Origin: UBA7359 sp047618295
GTDB taxonomy: Bacteria; Pseudomonadota; Gammaproteobacteria; Eutrophobiales; Eutrophobiaceae
Assembly (NCBI GenBank): GCA_047618295.1
Contig: JBLHKL010000038.1
Span: 1-18,273 of the forward strand
Direction of reading: 5' to 3'
DNA: 18,273 nucleotides
Positions 15,179-18,273 of the stretch are shown one piece after another. Within the stretch, counting starts at the first letter, position 1; each line of letters opens with the position of its first letter. The notes below the pieces were generated by a model, which was not told the DNA's origin, searched no databases, and was given only the letters and a program-made list of their open reading frames with translations. The translations under genes and the position numbers were made by a program.

Positions 15179-16056
15179 AATATTCCTTCACTCAGGAATT
15201 TCATCGCGATCGGAAATAATAAAACAATAAAAGTGATGGGAAAGATGAACATAACTAGAGGAAAAACGAGCTTAACTGGTGCTTCCATGGCCTGTTTTTC
15301 CGCTCGTTGAAAGCGTTCACCTCGGCGCTGTTCGGATTGAACCCTGAGTACATTGGCTAATGAAGCCCCCATTTTTTCAGCTTGCACAATAGAGCTCACA
15401 AATGATGTTATTTCCTGAATATCGAGGCGTTCGGCCATTCTTCGAAGTGAATCGGCGCGTGACAAACCAGCACGCAAATCACGCAGCACAATAGCAAATT
15501 CATTACGCAGTGGGCCCGGTGACGCTTTTTCCATGGCTTGACCCAATGCTCCCTGAAGGTTGAGCCCTCCCTCCACACACATGGTGAGAAAATCCAGGTA
15601 GACCGGAAGTGTGCGAATAACGGCATTGTTACGTTGATTTCTGACGTCTTTTAGCCATATGCTCGGTAACATAAAACCCAGCAGAGGCATGATGATGAAC
15701 CAAATAGGCTGAAAGTTATCTAGGCAGAACATAATGAATAGTGCAAACAGCGGGGCAATAATCGCGGAAATAATGCGCAGTGCGATAAACTGTTCAGCAC
15801 TTAGCAGGTAGCTCACGCCAGAACTCGTGATTTTCTTTTCAGTGTTTTCCAACATCTCATAAGGTAAGAAGATGACGAAGAAATTAGCAATGATCTGAAT
15901 GAATGGCCACAATAGTTTTAATTTCCAGGATAGAGGATCCATATAGGAACGGTCTTCCTTGTCAATCATGCCGTAGAGGACAGCAATAAATGAGACGAAC
16001 AATATTGTTGCCGCAAAATATGCCAGTACGCTCCCACTGTAATAAATACTATCCAT
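15175..16056 (-). CDS. tadC: Tad pilus inner-membrane platform protein TadC
   Basis: The 293-residue protein has an N-terminal membrane helix (about 8-30), two more around 90-110 and 117-135, a T2SSF/GspF-type cytoplasmic domain (about 150-260; TLPVYLDFLTMCVEGGLNLQ and GASLANVLRVQSEQRRGERF), and a final hydrophobic helix (264-285). TadB and TadC form the inner-membrane platform that converts TadA ATP hydrolysis into Flp pilin assembly. The gene begins 11 bases after tadB with an AAAGAG ribosome site, and ends with an ATGA overlap into the DUF192 gene. Order and domain pattern separate it from TadB: the MCVEGGLNLQGAL and ERLDIQE segments are TadC-like. Confidence 0.93.
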   Translation of the reverse strand: MDSIYYSGSVLAYFAATILFVSFIAVLYGMIDKEDRSYMDPLSWKLKLLWPFIQIIANFFVIFLPYEMLENTEKKITSSGVSYLLSAEQFIALRIISAIIAPLFALFIMFCLDNFQPIWFIIMPLLGFMLPSIWLKDVRNQRNNAVIRTLPVYLDFLTMCVEGGLNLQGALGQAMEKASPGPLRNEFAIVLRDLRAGLSRADSLRRMAERLDIQEITSFVSSIVQAEKMGASLANVLRVQSEQRRGERFQRAEKQAMEAPVKLVFPLVMFIFPITFIVLLFPIAMKFLSEGIL

Positions 16057-16067
16057 TTATATTCTCT

Positions 16068-16946
16068 TTAAACGTCTATATTGGTGATCTTACTAATCAT
16101 CATATAGGCTAGGCCTTCCATAATGATAATTAATACAAGTACAATCCAGCCCAGTGTGGTGGTCCAGAGTTTGCTCATTGCTTCGGGCTCTATAAAATTA
16201 AGTACGCAACCAATGAATATGGGTAAACCACTCATCACTATCCCTTGTAACCTGCCCTGTGCAGTTAATCCGTCAATCTTTCCTTCCATCATGGCTTTTT
16301 TTCGTAAGGTTTCACCCAGCGTTTCCATGGTCTCGGCTAGGTTGCCACCGACTTCCTTGTTAATTAACAAGGCAGTCACCAGCATATTAAAATCTTGCAG
16401 AGGAACTCTTTCAGACATACTTCTCAAGGACAACTCAAAGTCAACACCAAGTCGCTGCTCCTTTAAAAACAATTCAAATTCTTGAGAAAGAGGGGCAGGT
16501 TGCTCCTTAACCAGACTTTCTAAGGCAATACTCAAACTAGCACCTGCCCGCATTGCACCTGATATCATTGCAAGGCCATCCGGTAATTGTTCCTCAAAGC
16601 GTTTCAAGCGTTTTTTACGCAATGAACGATAGACAAATGGTGGCAATAGAACGATAACGGCTAACAAGGTAAGTGTTGTTGGGAGATCGCGAGTAATTAA
16701 CCAGGATAATGTGGGTAATACTACGATAGCGATAAGGTTGATAATAAACAATTGACTGGCATCTACAGACAAGAACATGTCCGACATGTTACTTGTAGCG
16801 GACGTTGTAAATGTTTGTTTATAATTTTGCATCGCTACTTGTATTTTTTTTGCCAAAACATACCAAAGTATGAAGACCATTGAAAAAACACAAGCCAGAC
16901 TCACATAAAAGCTAGCTACGGCAGATAGGTTTAGCAGAAAGTTCAC
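16068..16946 (-). CDS. tadB: Tad pilus inner-membrane platform protein TadB
   Basis: The 292-residue protein has an N-terminal helix (about 11-33), a second hydrophobic pair (68-104), a T2SSF domain (about 120-235; EEQLPDGLAMISGAMRAGASL and LLINKEVGGNLAETMETLGETLR), and C-terminal helices (236-252, 262-285). These are the hallmarks of TadB. It pairs with TadC to form the platform for Flp pilus assembly. The likely start is the GTG at 16946, 9 bases after the tadA stop, with a weak ribosome site; no in-frame ATG is better placed. It is co-transcribed with tadA and tadC. Confidence 0.93.
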   Translation of the reverse strand: MNFLLNLSAVASFYVSLACVFSMVFILWYVLAKKIQVAMQNYKQTFTTSATSNMSDMFLSVDASQLFIINLIAIVVLPTLSWLITRDLPTTLTLLAVIVLLPPFVYRSLRKKRLKRFEEQLPDGLAMISGAMRAGASLSIALESLVKEQPAPLSQEFELFLKEQRLGVDFELSLRSMSERVPLQDFNMLVTALLINKEVGGNLAETMETLGETLRKKAMMEGKIDGLTAQGRLQGIVMSGLPIFIGCVLNFIEPEAMSKLWTTTLGWIVLVLIIIMEGLAYMMISKITNIDV

Positions 16947-16955
16947 AATAATGCG

Positions 16956-18272
16956 TTACGAAAAGATAGACATGTCGACAGGTAGACCACGTTGGCGCAT
17001 TTCTTCATAGAAGTGGGGTATAGCCCCAGTCGCCTCAAAATGACCTTTGACTTTTCCATGTTCATCAAAACCTTCTTGTTGATAACGGAAGATATCCTGC
17101 ATAGAGACAATACCTGACTCCACACCGGTAATCTCAGTGATATTGGTGATACGACGACTACCGTCGGAGTAGCGAGATATTTGGACAATCATATGGATTG
17201 CAGATGCCACCATTTCTCTAATGGCTGATACTGGTAGATCCAAGCCAGACATCATCACCATCACTTCTAATCTAGCGATCATGTCTCTTGGTGTATTCGC
17301 ATGAGCAGTTGTTAAAGAACCATCATGCCCCGTGTTCATTGCTTGCAACATGTCTAATGTTTCACCGCCGCGACACTCACCGACAACGATTCTATCAGGT
17401 CGCATACGCAAACAGTTTTTAACCAGATCGCGTATCGGGATAGCACCTTTGCCTTCCAGATTAGATGGCCGTGCCTCTAGACTCACTAGATGGGGTTGAT
17501 TCAATTTTAATTCCGCCGCATCTTCAACAGTAATAATACGTTCAGTTGGTGGAATAAAATTAGACAACACATTTAGTAGGGTTGTCTTACCACTACCCGT
17601 GCCGCCAGAGATGAGTATGTTCATATGGTTCTTAACGGCGGTTTCCAGAAACTTCACCATGCCTTCATTCAAAGCACCAAAGTTGACGAGATCCTGCGCT
17701 TGTAATTTTTGCTTGGCAAATTTTCGGATAGTGAGGCATGGACCGCGCAATGCCAAGGGCGGAATAATAGCGTTAACACGAGAACCGTCTTTTAAGCGCG
17801 CATCAACCAGTGGAGAGCTTTCATCAATACGTCGTCCAAGAGGTGAGACGATACGTTCTATCGCTGTCATGACAGCATCATCACTGGAAAAGGTAATGTC
17901 AGATAATGTTAATTTGCCGGATTGTTCAATGAAGATCTCATCAAACTTGTTAACCATTATTTCAGTTACAGTGTCATCCGCGAGCAATTTCTCCAATGGG
18001 CCAAGTCCAACAGCTTCATTTAAAACATCATTGGCTAATACTACTTGGTCTACATCGGCTGGAAATTTAGGCCCCATTTCAGTAATAATTTCGTTTACCA
18101 GCTTTTCGACGTGCTTACGTAGTTGAGCTTCGTCCATGCTGCTAATGTCAGTCCGGCGTAGGTCCATAGCGGCCAGTAATTCTTCGTGAACCCGATTTCG
18201 CCATTTGAACTTTTCATCATGCTGAAGGTTCATCAATGTCTTGCTAATTTCTTCTGAGTCTGCGAGCACATC
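16956..18272 (-). CDS. tadA: Tad pilus assembly ATPase TadA/CpaF (5' end outside window)
   Basis: The frame stays open to the window edge, so the true start probably lies beyond 18273; 438 residues are visible. From the GTG at 18269 (residue 1), an N-terminal helical domain with GLGPLEKLL (88-96) precedes the secretion-ATPase core. It has Walker A GGTGSGKTT (222-230), the ITVEDAAELKL Asp box (246-256), Walker B-like RPDRIVVGECRG (290-301) and the His box GHDGSLTTAHA (314-324). This is the CpaF/TadA subfamily of GspE/VirB11-type ATPases that drives Flp pilin assembly from the cytoplasm. The remaining N-terminus and any upstream tad genes (pilins, secretin, TadZ) are outside the window. Confidence 0.95.
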   Translation of the reverse strand, partial: DVLADSEEISKTLMNLQHDEKFKWRNRVHEELLAAMDLRRTDISSMDEAQLRKHVEKLVNEIITEMGPKFPADVDQVVLANDVLNEAVGLGPLEKLLADDTVTEIMVNKFDEIFIEQSGKLTLSDITFSSDDAVMTAIERIVSPLGRRIDESSPLVDARLKDGSRVNAIIPPLALRGPCLTIRKFAKQKLQAQDLVNFGALNEGMVKFLETAVKNHMNILISGGTGSGKTTLLNVLSNFIPPTERIITVEDAAELKLNQPHLVSLEARPSNLEGKGAIPIRDLVKNCLRMRPDRIVVGECRGGETLDMLQAMNTGHDGSLTTAHANTPRDMIARLEVMVMMSGLDLPVSAIREMVASAIHMIVQISRYSDGSRRITNITEITGVESGIVSMQDIFRYQQEGFDEHGKVKGHFEATGAIPHFYEEMRQRGLPVDMSIFS

Positions 18273-18273
18273 A

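Noticed and set aside
16123..16485. 120-residue plus-strand open frame
   Set aside because: It is antisense to tadB and has no recognisable domain or ribosome site.
17599..18126. 175-residue plus-strand open frame
   Set aside because: It lies wholly antisense to tadA, whose ATPase motifs are unmistakable, and its translation shows no recognisable domain.

Overview
The window looks like bacterial chromosome of moderate to low GC, most likely from a gammaproteobacterium. The evidence is a MutS of E. coli-like length, an Azotobacter-type seven-iron ferredoxin (FdxA) near mutS, an Mla-type lipid ABC transporter with an outer-membrane lipoprotein partner, and Tad pilus genes. That placement is inference; no rRNA or tRNA gene is present to confirm it. 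One plus-strand operon (1-4576) converges on a perfect, T/A-flanked terminator hairpin (4577-4612) with a long run of minus-strand genes (4644-18273).

Plus strand, 3-4576: a tightly packed seven-gene operon. It encodes a SpoIIE/RsbU-type PP2C phosphatase (5' end outside the window), an RsbW-like HATPase kinase, a STAS protein with a phosphorylatable DSSG motif, and then a complete MCE-type lipid transporter: MlaE permease, MlaF ATPase, an MlaD-like MCE protein with a long helical tail, and an ABC-auxiliary (PqiC-like) lipoprotein. The first three genes form a full partner-switching cassette, normally used to control sigma factors. Here the STAS protein sits where MlaB, the STAS subunit that binds MlaF, would be expected. 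A lipid transporter gated by phosphorylation of its STAS subunit is the most interesting hypothesis in the window.

Minus strand, 4644-6458: an FHA-domain protein and a PP2C Ser/Thr phosphatase, preceded by the decayed 3' end of a Ser/Thr protein kinase gene. The remnant still overlaps the phosphatase start by ATGA but has an in-frame TAA. This was once a kinase-phosphatase-FHA cassette.

Minus strand, 6489-8554: a small secreted DUF4124 protein, then an HDOD+GAF signalling gene broken into three reading frames. One junction is an A9 tract, which could reflect sequencing error, phase variation or transcriptional slippage. Several hairpins lie between this gene and fdxA.

Minus strand, 8567-13337, in transcription order: mutS, a two-gene ABC-2 exporter (permease, ATPase) and fdxA.

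Minus strand, 13392-18272, in transcription order: Tad/Flp pilus genes tadA/cpaF (5' end outside the window), tadB, tadC, a DUF192 protein, a TadD-like TPR lipoprotein and a TadE-like pseudopilin. They are closely spaced or overlapping down to the TPR gene and probably co-transcribed. No CRISPR array, insertion sequence, RNA gene or origin was recognised.
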